Shown: positions 7,813-16,229 of the stretch, in pieces | Layout of the letters: every line of letters begins with the position of its first letter | How positions within the stretch are numbered: position 1 is the stretch's first letter | Assembly (NCBI GenBank): GCA_035702665.1 | Contig: DASSQD010000006.1 | Location: forward strand, 1-52,780 | Direction of reading: 5' to 3' | Source: VBDM01 sp035702665 | GTDB taxonomy: Bacteria; Pseudomonadota; Gammaproteobacteria; Burkholderiales; SG8-39 | DNA: 52,780 bases | Position numbers and translations under genes: made by a program | Notes under the pieces: generated by a model | The model's database searches: none | What the model saw: only the letters and a program-made list of their open reading frames with translations | Told to the model about the DNA's origin: nothing

Positions 7813-8921
7813 CGCAGCACGCGCTTCACGGCCTCGCACACCCGCTCCACGTCCGCGTCCCTCATCGCCGGGAAGAGCGGCAGGGTGGCGATGCCCTTGC
7901 CGATGCGCTCGGCGTTCGGGTACTGGCCTTCGCGCCAGCCGAGCGAGCGATACAGCGAAAAGAGGTGGATCGCAGGATAGTGCACGCCGACCGCGATGCC
8001 CTGCTCGCGCATCTTCGCGATGAACCGGCCGCGCTCCATGCGCTGCGGCAGCACCACCTGGAACATGTGCCAGTTGGAGTTCTCGAAGTCGGCGGGCGGC
8101 AGCTCGCAGCCGAGGCCGCGGTCGAAGCACTCGAAGTAACGCCGGGCGAGCGCGCGGCGCTTCTCGGTGAATTCGGCGAGGCGCCGCAGCTGGCCCAAGC
8201 CGATGCGCGCGGCGACGTCGGTGAGGTTGAATTTCCCGCCGACGACGTCGACGTCCATGCCGTCGTCGCCGAAGCGCGTCACGCCCATCAGCCGCAGCTT
8301 TTCCGTGAGCGCGGCGTCGCCCTCGCTGGGCAGGACGATGGCGCCGCCCTCCGCCGTCGTGAGGTTCTTGTTGGCGTGGAAGCTGAACGCGACGAGGTCG
8401 CCGCGCGCGCCGACGCGGACGCCTTTCCAGCTCGAACCGAAGGCCTGCGCGGCGTCCTCGACCACGCGCAAGGCGTGCCGGCCGGCGATGGCGTACAGGC
8501 GGTCGAGATCGACGGGAAGGCCGGCGAGGTACACGGGCAGTATGGCGCGGGTCTTGGCGGTGATCGCGCTCTCGACTCGCGCGAGGTCGATGTTGCGCGT
8601 CGCAGCGTCGACGTCGACGAAGACCGGCCGCGCGCCCACCTCCAATACCATGTGGCTGGTCGCCACCCAGGAGAGCGGCGTGGTGATGACCTCGTCGCCC
8701 GGGCCGACGCCCGCCAGGCGCAGGCCGATCTCGAGCGCGGCGGTGCCCGAGTTGAGCGCGCGCACGGGGCGCCCGCCGCAGAAGCGCGACAGCTCCGCCT
8801 CGAACTCCTTCACCTTCGGGCCCGAGGTGATCCAGCCCGAGCGCAGCACCTCGGCGACTCCGGCGATGGTGTCCTCGTCTATCGAGGGGCGCGTGAAGGG
8901 CAGGAAGGAATCGCCGGCCAC
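7809..8921 (-). CDS. arnB: UDP-4-amino-4-deoxy-L-arabinose--oxoglutarate aminotransferase
   Basis: This 370-residue DegT/DnrJ/EryC1-family aminotransferase uses PLP and glutamate to convert UDP-4-keto-arabinose to UDP-Ara4N. The Schiff-base lysine is K185 in SFHANKNLTTAEGG, and the phosphate-binding NSGTAAL segment is at residues 57-63. The only possible start is the GTG at 8921, because a stop lies three codons upstream in frame. It follows the small ArnE-like gene by five bases. Length equals that of characterised ArnB proteins. Confidence 0.95.
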   Translation of the reverse strand: MAGDSFLPFTRPSIDEDTIAGVAEVLRSGWITSGPKVKEFEAELSRFCGGRPVRALNSGTAALEIGLRLAGVGPGDEVITTPLSWVATSHMVLEVGARPVFVDVDAATRNIDLARVESAITAKTRAILPVYLAGLPVDLDRLYAIAGRHALRVVEDAAQAFGSSWKGVRVGARGDLVAFSFHANKNLTTAEGGAIVLPSEGDAALTEKLRLMGVTRFGDDGMDVDVVGGKFNLTDVAARIGLGQLRRLAEFTEKRRALARRYFECFDRGLGCELPPADFENSNWHMFQVVLPQRMERGRFIAKMREQGIAVGVHYPAIHLFSLYRSLGWREGQYPNAERIGKGIATLPLFPAMRDADVERVCEAVKRVLR

Positions 8922-8926
8922 GGATG

Positions 8927-9298
8927 CTAGCTGCGCGCGACGAGAAACACGCCGGCGACGATGAAGGCGATGCCGACCGCCTTCTGCGCGGTGAGCGATT
9001 CCCCGAAAAGGTACCAGGCCGCGAGCGCGTTGACGATGTACCCGACCGACAGCATGGGGTAGGCGATCGACACCGGGACGCGCGACAGCCCGACGATCCA
9101 GACCGCGACGCTGACCACGTAGCAGGCGAGGCCGCCCGCGATGTGCGGCTCGAGCGCGAGCTTGATCCCCACCGGGACGATGTTTTGCGCGCTGAATTCG
9201 AATCGACCGACCACGTTGGTGCCGGCCTTGAGGAGCAGCTGCGCCGCGGCGTTCAGCAGCACGCCCGTCATGAGCAGGGCGAAGGTGACCGCGCTCAC
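8927..9298 (-). CDS. ArnE/ArnF-like undecaprenyl-phosphate-Ara4N flippase subunit (EamA/SMR type)
   Basis: The 123-residue protein has four hydrophobic segments (about residues 3-25, 48-70, 75-95, 102-121), a lysine-containing first helix (LLLKAG) and the VSIAYPMLSVGYI motif of EamA/SMR transporters. In E. coli ArnE and ArnF form the heterodimer that flips the carrier-linked sugar; here only one such gene is present between arnT and arnB. The start is the GTG at 9298, in a GTGA overlap with the arnT stop. Whether it acts as a homodimer or with an unlinked partner cannot be told from the window. Confidence 0.88.
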   Translation of the reverse strand: MSAVTFALLMTGVLLNAAAQLLLKAGTNVVGRFEFSAQNIVPVGIKLALEPHIAGGLACYVVSVAVWIVGLSRVPVSIAYPMLSVGYIVNALAAWYLFGESLTAQKAVGIAFIVAGVFLVARS

Positions 9299-10938
9299 GG
9301 CTTCCTCACGATCACGCGGCGCGGATCGCGGGCGACGATGCGCATCGGCACGGGATGGGCCTTGAGGAAGGCGGGAAGATCGGCGGCGTTGAACATGGCG
9401 AAGGCGTCGCGGTCCGCCTCCCAGGCGCGAGCGAAGGCGGCCGCGTCCGGGAGAAAATCCCGCGGCGCGCGACCGATCGGATCGCCGAGCTCGTCGGTGA
9501 CTGACACCATGGTGACATTCCTTCCCAGATAGAAGAGCGCCGTGTGGTCGAAGGTTTCCACGAAGTAGAAGGGAGCGTCCGGTTTCACCTGGTCCCGGAT
9601 CTGCCGGACGATATGATACGCGGAAAGCGAGGGCGCCAAGCTCTCGTGCCCGGAGAGCGCGAGCTGGGACAGCGCCAGCCCGCCGAAAGCAAGCGAGAGC
9701 GCGGCGGAGGCGCGCATTCCGCGCGACAGGAGCGCAGCCGACAGCGCGCCTCCCGCGGCGAGGGCGGCGCCGGCGGCGACGAGCCAGGGCACGTAGCCTT
9801 GCAGCAGGGAAGCCGGCACCGCGTCGGACGCGTAGTCCGTCGCGTACGGCGCGGCGGCGGCGAGCGCGATCCCCAGCGCGGCGGCCACGGCCGATTGCGC
9901 GAGGAGCACGCGCCGGCCCGCCGAGCCGAGATAGTCTCCGACCAGGAGCGCCAGCGCCGGAAAAAGGGGCAGGATGTACGGGACGAGCTTGGAGTCCGAC
10001 GCGGAGAAGAAGACGAACACGACTGCGCACCACAGGAGCAGGAAGCGCCGCGCGTCGAAGCCGGCCGCGGCGGTGCGCTTCCACGCGTCGCGCACGGCGG
10101 GGAGCAGCGCCACGATCCACGGCATTATCCCGATCAGCAGCACCGGCAGGAAGTACCACGCCGGCTGGTAGCGGTCGTGCTCCTTGGTGAGGAAGCGCTC
10201 GAAGTGCTCGTGGATGAAGAAAAAGCGGGCGAACTCCGGATTCGCGCGCGACACGAGCACGAACCAGGGCGCGGCGATCGCGAGGAACAGCAGGCCGCCT
10301 CGGACCGGATACAGCCGCGACAGCAGCTTCCAATCGCGCTGCGCCAGGACGTAGGCCGCGACCGCGCCGGCGGGCAGCACCACGCCGACCAGTCCCTTGG
10401 TGAGGACGGCGAGCGCCATCGCGGCCCATCCGAGCAGCATCCAGCGCCTTCGCCCCGTCTCCTCCGGCTCGCGCTGCGCCACCGCGAACGCGAACACGGA
10501 GGCGGACATGAAGAAGCTGAGCGCCATGTCCAGCGTGAGCAGGTGTCCGACGATGGCGTAGAGCGCCGAGCTCGCCGTCACCGCGGCGCCGAGCAGGCCC
10601 GCGGGCGGCGCGAACAGGCGGTTTCCCGCCCAGAACACCAGCAGCACGCCGAGGAACCCCGTCAGTCCCGGCCAGAGCCGCGCGGCCCATTCGTGCATGC
10701 CGAACGCCGTCAGGGAGGCCGCCGTGGCCCAGTACTGCAGCGGCGGCTTCTCGAAGTACTTGTAGCCGTTGATGTGCGGCGTGAGCCAGTCGCCGCTCGC
10801 GATCATCTCGCGCGGGATCTCCGCGTAGCGGCCCTCGTCCGGCTTGACCAGGTGCCGGTATCCCAGGTTGCAGAACCAGGCGAGCGCGAGCGCGGCCAGG
10901 AGCGCGAGCAGGACGCGGCGCGGGACGCCTCCGGTCAT
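9295..10938 (-). CDS. arnT: lipid IVA 4-amino-4-deoxy-L-arabinosyltransferase
   Basis: The 547-residue GT83 membrane glycosyltransferase transfers Ara4N from undecaprenyl phosphate to lipid A phosphates on the periplasmic face, which lowers the negative charge and confers polymyxin resistance. The first periplasmic loop has the catalytic-type motif KPDEGRYAEIPREM near residue 35, followed by the EKPPLQYW segment. About a dozen hydrophobic helices and a C-terminal periplasmic domain follow. The ATG at 10938 is chosen because it gives the ATGA overlap with the upstream gene and starts just before the first helix; an in-frame extension to 11001 runs into that gene. Confidence 0.94.
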   Translation of the reverse strand: MTGGVPRRVLLALLAALALAWFCNLGYRHLVKPDEGRYAEIPREMIASGDWLTPHINGYKYFEKPPLQYWATAASLTAFGMHEWAARLWPGLTGFLGVLLVFWAGNRLFAPPAGLLGAAVTASSALYAIVGHLLTLDMALSFFMSASVFAFAVAQREPEETGRRRWMLLGWAAMALAVLTKGLVGVVLPAGAVAAYVLAQRDWKLLSRLYPVRGGLLFLAIAAPWFVLVSRANPEFARFFFIHEHFERFLTKEHDRYQPAWYFLPVLLIGIMPWIVALLPAVRDAWKRTAAAGFDARRFLLLWCAVVFVFFSASDSKLVPYILPLFPALALLVGDYLGSAGRRVLLAQSAVAAALGIALAAAAPYATDYASDAVPASLLQGYVPWLVAAGAALAAGGALSAALLSRGMRASAALSLAFGGLALSQLALSGHESLAPSLSAYHIVRQIRDQVKPDAPFYFVETFDHTALFYLGRNVTMVSVTDELGDPIGRAPRDFLPDAAAFARAWEADRDAFAMFNAADLPAFLKAHPVPMRIVARDPRRVIVRKP

Positions 10939-11339
10939 GCGAACAGCAGCGCCGCCGCCACCTTGCGCCCTTCGGCCATGAGGATGTTGTAGGTGCGGCA
11001 CGCGGCCTGGAGGTCCATCACCTCGACGCCGATCCCCGCGCTCAGCAGCGGGGCGACGATCTCGGGCCGCGGAAAGCGCAGCCTCGCTCCGGTGCCGAGG
11101 AGGACGATCTCGCGGTCGAGGCCCGCGAGCGCCCCGAAGTGCTCGGCCCTCAGGCCGGCGAAGCTCGGCGCCGGCCAGTCGGCGAGGATGCGCTCGGGCA
11201 GCACGACGACGCTCTTCTCGATCCGCTCGCCGTTGACCATCACGTAGCCCGCGCCGTAGCCGGTAAACGTGTTCTTGGCGCCCGCCGACTCGAGATGCAG
11301 CTTCAAAGGTTTGCTCGTGCTGTAAGTGTCCGGTAACAT
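10935..11339 (-). CDS. Mth938-like domain protein (DUF498/AAMDC family)
   Basis: The 134-residue protein has the Mth938/NDUFAF3-like fold signature: an N-terminal YTFTGYG-type strand (here NTFTGYGAGYVMVNGERI), a central LLGTGARLRFP segment, and a C-terminal alpha/beta half with TYNILMAEGRKVAAALL. The biochemical role of these cytosolic proteins is not established. In many proteobacteria it sits alone or beside secF; here it is the first gene of the arn operon, overlapping arnT by ATGA. The start at 11339 lies 21 bases from the divergent alaC start. A long frame extending upstream to 12455 is only an antisense shadow of alaC. Confidence 0.85.
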   Translation of the reverse strand: MLPDTYSTSKPLKLHLESAGAKNTFTGYGAGYVMVNGERIEKSVVVLPERILADWPAPSFAGLRAEHFGALAGLDREIVLLGTGARLRFPRPEIVAPLLSAGIGVEVMDLQAACRTYNILMAEGRKVAAALLFA

Positions 11340-11360
11340 TATAACTTTTTGCACTGCGCC
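11340..11360. promoter_or_regulatory. 21-base divergent spacer between the arn operon and alaC
   Basis: Two operons of nine and four genes are read outward from a 21-base gap. A TATAAC hexamer at 11340-11345 resembles a sigma70 -10 box for the alaC side, but no convincing -35 lies 16-18 bases upstream of it. Any promoter for either side must overlap the start of the opposite coding region. I can define the location but not the promoter elements with confidence. Confidence 0.3.
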
Positions 11361-12545
11361 ATGAGACAGTTCCCCCGCATCCAGCGCCTTCCGCCCTACG
11401 TCTTCAACATCACCAACGAGTTGAAGATGGCGGCGCGGCACGCGGGCGAGGACGTGATCGACATGAGCATGGGCAACCCGGACGGGCCGACGCCGAAGCA
11501 TATCGTCGCCAAGCTGGTCGAGGCCGCCCAGCGCCCGGACACGCACGGCTACTCGGTGTCCAAGGGAATCCCGCGCCTGCGCCGCGCGATCTGCAGCTGG
11601 TACCAGAGGCGCTACGGCGTCGCGTTCGACCCGGACTCGGAGGCGATCGTCACCATCGGATCGAAGGAAGGCCTGGCGCACCTGATGCTCGCGTGCCTGG
11701 ACCGCGGCGACACGGTGCTCGTGCCCAATCCCTCGTATCCGATCCACATCTACGGCGCGATCATCGCCGGCGCCGACATCCGCTCGGTGCGCATGACCGC
11801 GGACGTGGATTTCTTTGAGGAGCTGGAGCGCGCGATCCGCGAGCTGATCCCCAAGCCCAAGATGCTGATCGTCGGCTTCCCCTCCAACCCGACGGCGAAG
11901 TGCGTGGAGCTCGAGTTCTTCGAGCGCGTGATCGCGCTGGCGAAGCAGCACGACATCCTCGTGGTGCACGACTTGGCCTACGCCGACATAACTTTCGATG
12001 GCTGGAAGGCGCCCTCGATCATGCAGGTGCCCGGGGCGCGCGACGTCGCGGTCGAGTTCTTCACCATGTCGAAGAGCTACAACATGGCCGGGTGGCGCAT
12101 CGGCTTCATGGTGGGCAACAGGGACCTGGTGAACGCGCTTGCGCGCATCAAGAGCTACCACGACTACGGCACCTTCACGCCGATCCAGGTGGCGTCGATC
12201 GTCGCGCTCGAGGGTCCGCAGGACTGCGTCGAGGAGCACCGCATGAAATACCAGAAGCGCCGCGACGTCATGGTGAAGGGCCTCCACGAGGCGGGCTGGA
12301 TGGTCGACAACCCCAAGGCCTCGATGTACATCTGGGCGAAGATTCCCGAGGCCTACGCGAAGCTCGGGTCGCTCGAGTTCGCGAAGAAGGTGCTGAAGGA
12401 CGCGCGGGTGGCTGTGTCCCCCGGCATCGGCTTCGGCGACTACGGCGACGACCACGTGCGCATCGCGCTCATCGAGAACGAGGCGCGCACCCGGCAGGCG
12501 GTGCGCGGCATCAAGGAAATGTTCCGCAAGGACGGGCTGCTGTGA
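11361..12545 (+). CDS. alaC: alanine transaminase, AlaC-type class I/II aminotransferase
   Basis: The 394-residue PLP enzyme has the fold-type I landmarks of the AlaC/YfdZ group: DMSMGNPDGPTP near the start, NPTAKC around residue 180 and the lysine motif FTMSKSYNMAGWRIGF around residue 235. It should interconvert pyruvate/glutamate and alanine/2-oxoglutarate. The ATG at 11361 is preferred over an in-frame TTG four codons earlier. It starts the alaC-GNAT-hom-thrC series, and its stop overlaps the next start as GTGA. Betaproteobacteria often keep alaC next to hom. Confidence 0.92.
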   Translation: MRQFPRIQRLPPYVFNITNELKMAARHAGEDVIDMSMGNPDGPTPKHIVAKLVEAAQRPDTHGYSVSKGIPRLRRAICSWYQRRYGVAFDPDSEAIVTIGSKEGLAHLMLACLDRGDTVLVPNPSYPIHIYGAIIAGADIRSVRMTADVDFFEELERAIRELIPKPKMLIVGFPSNPTAKCVELEFFERVIALAKQHDILVVHDLAYADITFDGWKAPSIMQVPGARDVAVEFFTMSKSYNMAGWRIGFMVGNRDLVNALARIKSYHDYGTFTPIQVASIVALEGPQDCVEEHRMKYQKRRDVMVKGLHEAGWMVDNPKASMYIWAKIPEAYAKLGSLEFAKKVLKDARVAVSPGIGFGDYGDDHVRIALIENEARTRQAVRGIKEMFRKDGLL

Positions 12546-12985
12546 TCCGCATCGTCGAGGTCACGGATGACTCCGGGGCGATCGGAGCGCCCGATTGGTT
12601 CGCCAAGGCCGAAGCCGTGCACCGCCAGTTGCGCACAGCGCTCCCCCGCGACTACGCCGCCAAGATGAAGCGGGTGTTCAAGGGCGGCGCGCGCATGTGC
12701 GTGGCGGTGGACGGGCCGGTGGTGACGGGCGTCGCGGTCTACCGGGTCTACGAGAACACTTTCCAAGGAAGGCAGCTCTACGTCGACGACCTGGTCACCG
12801 ACGAGAAGCGGCGCTCGACCGGCGTGGGCAAGGCGCTGCTTTCGTATCTGGAGCGGAAGGCGCGCGGGGCGGGCCTGGAGAACCTCGCGCTCGACTCGGG
12901 CACGCAGCGGCAGCAGGCGCACAAGTTCTATTTTCGCGAAGGGATGGTCGTGACCTCGTTCCATTTCGGGAAGCGGCTCAAATGA
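12542..12985 (+). CDS. GNAT family N-acetyltransferase
   Basis: The 147-residue protein contains the GNAT acetyl-CoA signature: the VDDLVTDEKRRSTGVGKALL segment with R-x2-G-x-G/A near residues 90-98, followed by LALDSGTQRQQAHKFY and a final strand with REGM. The GTG start at 12542 overlaps the alaC stop (GTGA), and the stop overlaps hom (ATGA), so it is translationally locked between two amino-acid biosynthesis genes. Substrate is unknown; candidates are an amino acid intermediate or a protein N-terminus. Confidence 0.85.
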   Translation: MIRIVEVTDDSGAIGAPDWFAKAEAVHRQLRTALPRDYAAKMKRVFKGGARMCVAVDGPVVTGVAVYRVYENTFQGRQLYVDDLVTDEKRRSTGVGKALLSYLERKARGAGLENLALDSGTQRQQAHKFYFREGMVVTSFHFGKRLK

Positions 12986-14298
12986 AGCCGATCAACGTCG
13001 GTCTGCTCGGCATCGGCACCGTGGGCGGTGGCACCTGGAACGTGCTCGCGCGCAACCGCGAGGAGATCTCGCGCCGCGCCGGACGCGACATCCGCATCAG
13101 CGTGGTCGCCGACAAGGAAATCGAGAAGGCGAAGAAGCTCACCGGGGGGGCGGTGCGCGTCGTCGCCGACGGCTTTGCGGTGGTGCGCGATCCCGAGGTC
13201 GACATCGTGGTCGAGCTGATCGGGGGCTACACCGTCGCCAAGGACCTGGTGCTCGCCGCGATCGAGAACGGCAAGCACGTCGTCACCGCCAACAAGGCGC
13301 TGCTCGCCACCTACGGCAACGAGATCTTCGCCGCCGCGCAGAAGAAGGACGTGATGGTCGCGTTCGAGGGCGCGGTCGCGGGCGGCATCCCCATCATCAA
13401 GGCGCTGCGCGAGGGCCTCACCGCCAACCGCATCGAATGGATCGCCGGGATCATCAACGGCACTTCGAACTTCATCCTCTCGGAGATGCGCGACAAGGGG
13501 CTCGCGTTCGACGCGGTGCTGAAGGAGGCCCAGGCGCGCGGCTACGCCGAGGCCGACCCGACCTTCGACATCGAGGGCGTCGACGCGGCTCACAAGCTCA
13601 CCATCATGTCGGCGATCGCCTTCGGCATCCCGATGCAGTTCGACAAGTGCTACAAGGAAGGGATCTCGAAGCTTACCCAGGCCGACATCCGCTACGCCGA
13701 GCAGCTCGGCTATCGCATCAAGCTGCTCGGCATCACGAAGCGTACCGAGCAGGGCATCGAGCTGCGCGTGCATCCGACGCTGATTCCCGCCAAGCGCCTC
13801 ATCGCCAACGTCGAGGGCGTGATGAACGCGGTGCTGGTAAAGGGGGACGCGGTCGGTCCGACGATGTACTACGGCGCGGGCGCGGGCGCCGAGCCCACCG
13901 GCAGCGCGGTGGTCGCCGACCTCGTCGATATCACGCGGCTGCACACCGCCGACCCCGAGCACCGCGTGCCGCACCTCGCGTTCCAGCCCGACCGCATGTC
14001 GACCCTCAAGGTGCTGCCGATGGACGAGGTCGTGACCTCCTACTACCTGCGCATGCAGGTCGCCGACAAGCCGGGCGTGCTCGCCGACATCACCCGCATC
14101 CTCGCCGACGGCTCGATCTCGATCGACGCCATGGTCCAGCGCGAGCCGCAGGAGGGCGAGGAGCAGGTCGACATCATCATGCTGACGCACCAGACGAAGG
14201 AAAAGGCGGTGAACGCCGCGATCGCGAAGATCGAGAAGCTGCCGGTCGTGACCGGCAAGGTGACGCGCATCCGGCTCGAGGAGCTGGGGCGGAACTAG
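12982..14298 (+). CDS. hom: homoserine dehydrogenase
   Basis: The 438-residue enzyme reduces aspartate semialdehyde to homoserine. The N-terminal NAD(P) fold begins VGLLGIGTVGGG; the catalytic domain has the KALLATYG and GIINGTSNFILSEM motifs with the AEADPTFDIEGVDAAHKL block. A C-terminal ACT domain (about residues 350-432, starting YYLRMQVADKPGVLADI) indicates allosteric feedback, most likely by threonine. It is monofunctional, with no aspartokinase domain. The ATG at 12982 overlaps the GNAT stop. Confidence 0.96.
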   Translation: MKPINVGLLGIGTVGGGTWNVLARNREEISRRAGRDIRISVVADKEIEKAKKLTGGAVRVVADGFAVVRDPEVDIVVELIGGYTVAKDLVLAAIENGKHVVTANKALLATYGNEIFAAAQKKDVMVAFEGAVAGGIPIIKALREGLTANRIEWIAGIINGTSNFILSEMRDKGLAFDAVLKEAQARGYAEADPTFDIEGVDAAHKLTIMSAIAFGIPMQFDKCYKEGISKLTQADIRYAEQLGYRIKLLGITKRTEQGIELRVHPTLIPAKRLIANVEGVMNAVLVKGDAVGPTMYYGAGAGAEPTGSAVVADLVDITRLHTADPEHRVPHLAFQPDRMSTLKVLPMDEVVTSYYLRMQVADKPGVLADITRILADGSISIDAMVQREPQEGEEQVDIIMLTHQTKEKAVNAAIAKIEKLPVVTGKVTRIRLEELGRN

Positions 14299-14302
14299 CT
14301 CC

Positions 14303-15712
14303 ATGCGCTACGTCAGCACCCGGGGCGGCGCGGAACCGCAGCCGTTCACAGGGATCCTGCTCGAAGGCCTCGCCGCCGACGGCGGCCTCTTCGTCCCCGA
14401 GAACCTTCCGCGCCTGAGCGCCTCGGAGCTCGCGGCGATGCGCGGCATGGGCTACCGCGAGCTCGCGTTCGCGGTGCTCTCGAAGTTCGTCGACGACATT
14501 CCGCCGGGCGATCTCAAGCGCTTGGTCGACGCGAGCTACACGAAGAAGGCCTTCGGCAGCGACGACATCACGCCGGTGAGGAAGCTCGGGGACGAGCTGT
14601 TTCTCGTTGGCCTCTCGAACGGGCCCTCGCTCGCGTTCAAGGACGTCGCGCTGCAGCTCCTCGGGAATCTCTTCGAGTACGTCCTGGAGAAGCGCGGCGA
14701 GCGAATCAATATCCTCGGCGCCACTTCCGGTGACACCGGTTCCTCCGCGGAGTACGCGCTGCGGGGAAAGAGGAAGATCAAGGTCTTCATGTTGTCGCCC
14801 CACGGCCGCATGAGCGCCTTCCAGGCGGCGCAGATGTACTCGCTCCAGGATCCGAACATCTTCAATATCGCGATCCGCGGCGTGTTCGACGACTGCCAGG
14901 ACATCGTGAAGGCGGTCTCGGGCGATCGAGCGTTCAAGGCGAAGCACCGGATCGGCGCGGTCAACTCGATCAACTGGGCGCGGATCGCCGCGCAGGCGGT
15001 GTACTACTTCAAGGCGTACTACGCCGTGACGCGGGAAACCGGCGAGCCGGTTTTCTTCTCGGTGCCCTCGGGCAACTTCGGGAATATCTACGCGGGACAC
15101 GTCGCGCGCAGCATGGGTCTGCCGATCCGGAAGCTCATCGTCGCGACCAACGAGAACGACGTCCTCGACGAGTTCTTCCGCACCGGCCGCTACCGCGTGC
15201 GCAGGGCGAAGGAAGTGCACGCGACCAGCAGCCCATCGATGGACATCTCCAAATCGTCCAACTTCGAGCGTTACGCCTACGATCTCGTGGGGCGCGACGG
15301 CAAGGTGCTGCGCGAACTATGGAAGAAGATGGAGCGCGACGGAACGCTCGACTTCTCGGGAACGCCGTACTTCCGCCAAGTCGCCGAGACCGGCTTTGTC
15401 TCCGGCTCGAGCACGCACGCGGACCGCCTCGCGACCATCCGGCGCGTGTGGAACGATCACAGCGTCATGGTCGACCCGCACACCGCGGACGGCATCAAGG
15501 TCGGTTTGGAGCATCGCGAGAAGGGCGTGCCGCTCGTCTGCATGGAGACGGCTCAACCCGCGAAGTTTGCAGAGACGATTCGCGAGGCAATCGGCCGGGA
15601 TCCCGTTCGGCCGGCCGGCTTCGAGAATCTGGAGGAGCGGCCACAGAGAGTCGAGGTAATGAAGGTCGACGAGAAGGCGGTGAGGACTTTCATCGCCGGT
15701 CACGCTGGCTGA
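14303..15712 (+). CDS. thrC: threonine synthase
   Basis: The 469-residue PLP enzyme converts O-phosphohomoserine to threonine. It is of the long (fungal/proteobacterial) class: N-terminal YVSTRGG, the lysine motif SLAFKDVALQ near residue 115, and the phosphate-binding GATSGDTGSSAE. It begins four bases after the hom stop, so hom and thrC together complete the branch from aspartate semialdehyde to threonine except for homoserine kinase, which is not in the window. Confidence 0.96.
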   Translation: MRYVSTRGGAEPQPFTGILLEGLAADGGLFVPENLPRLSASELAAMRGMGYRELAFAVLSKFVDDIPPGDLKRLVDASYTKKAFGSDDITPVRKLGDELFLVGLSNGPSLAFKDVALQLLGNLFEYVLEKRGERINILGATSGDTGSSAEYALRGKRKIKVFMLSPHGRMSAFQAAQMYSLQDPNIFNIAIRGVFDDCQDIVKAVSGDRAFKAKHRIGAVNSINWARIAAQAVYYFKAYYAVTRETGEPVFFSVPSGNFGNIYAGHVARSMGLPIRKLIVATNENDVLDEFFRTGRYRVRRAKEVHATSSPSMDISKSSNFERYAYDLVGRDGKVLRELWKKMERDGTLDFSGTPYFRQVAETGFVSGSSTHADRLATIRRVWNDHSVMVDPHTADGIKVGLEHREKGVPLVCMETAQPAKFAETIREAIGRDPVRPAGFENLEERPQRVEVMKVDEKAVRTFIAGHAG

Positions 15713-15729
15713 CTTGGAAAGGAAGCGGA

Positions 15730-15798
15730 ATGATCTACAAGGGCGGGCGCGAGGAGGACCCCTGTCTCGCCGTTTTCGGACATCGGGGCAACAAATGA
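15730..15798 (+). CDS. possible 22-residue small ORF after thrC
   Basis: An ATG at 15730 is preceded by a good purine-rich ribosome site (GGAAAGGAAGCGGA) and opens a 22-codon frame ending in TGA at 15798. No relatives are recognised and the peptide has no membrane segment. The strength of the ribosome site is the only support; it could equally be chance in the thrC 3' region. Confidence 0.2.
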   Translation: MIYKGGREEDPCLAVFGHRGNK

Positions 15799-15828
15799 AA
15801 CACAGAGTCCGGGCGGCGCTGGTGTACG

Positions 15829-16197
15829 ATGTCCGGCATGATCGACGACGCCTTCGCAACGCGCTTCGCCGCAGAATGGATCGCCGCCTGGAACGCGCAC
15901 GATCTCGGACGGGTCCTTTCGCACTACGCCGAGGATTTCGAGATGTCCTCGCCCTACGTCGTGCAGATAGCCGGCGAGCCTTCGGGCACGCTCCGCGGCA
16001 AGACGGCGGTGGGCGCGTACTGGAAGAAGGCGCTGGAGCTGGTTCCCGACCTGAAGTTCGAGCTGCTGACGGTGCTCGTGGGGGTCGACAGCATTACGCT
16101 GCACTACAAAGGCGCGCGCGGGCGTTTCGTCGCGGAAGTCCTCCATTTCGGCCCTGACGGAAAGGTCGCCAAGGGTTTCGCGCACTACGCCGACTAG
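15829..16197 (+). CDS. SnoaL/NTF2-like nuclear transport factor 2 family protein
   Basis: The 122-residue protein has the cone-shaped NTF2-like pattern: an N-terminal helix with FAAEWIAAWNAHDLGRVLSHYAEDFEM, then strands with the GKTAVGAYWKKALELVPDL helix and a final LHFGPDGKVAKGFAHYAD. Such proteins are small-molecule binders or isomerases/hydrolases with unassigned substrates. The start could be the ATG at 15829 or the one three codons later at 15838; both precede the domain. It appears to be transcribed on its own. Confidence 0.82.
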   Translation: MSGMIDDAFATRFAAEWIAAWNAHDLGRVLSHYAEDFEMSSPYVVQIAGEPSGTLRGKTAVGAYWKKALELVPDLKFELLTVLVGVDSITLHYKGARGRFVAEVLHFGPDGKVAKGFAHYAD

Positions 16198-16229
16198 CGT
16201 CGGCACTCGCCGTCCTCTAGAATTCGCGC

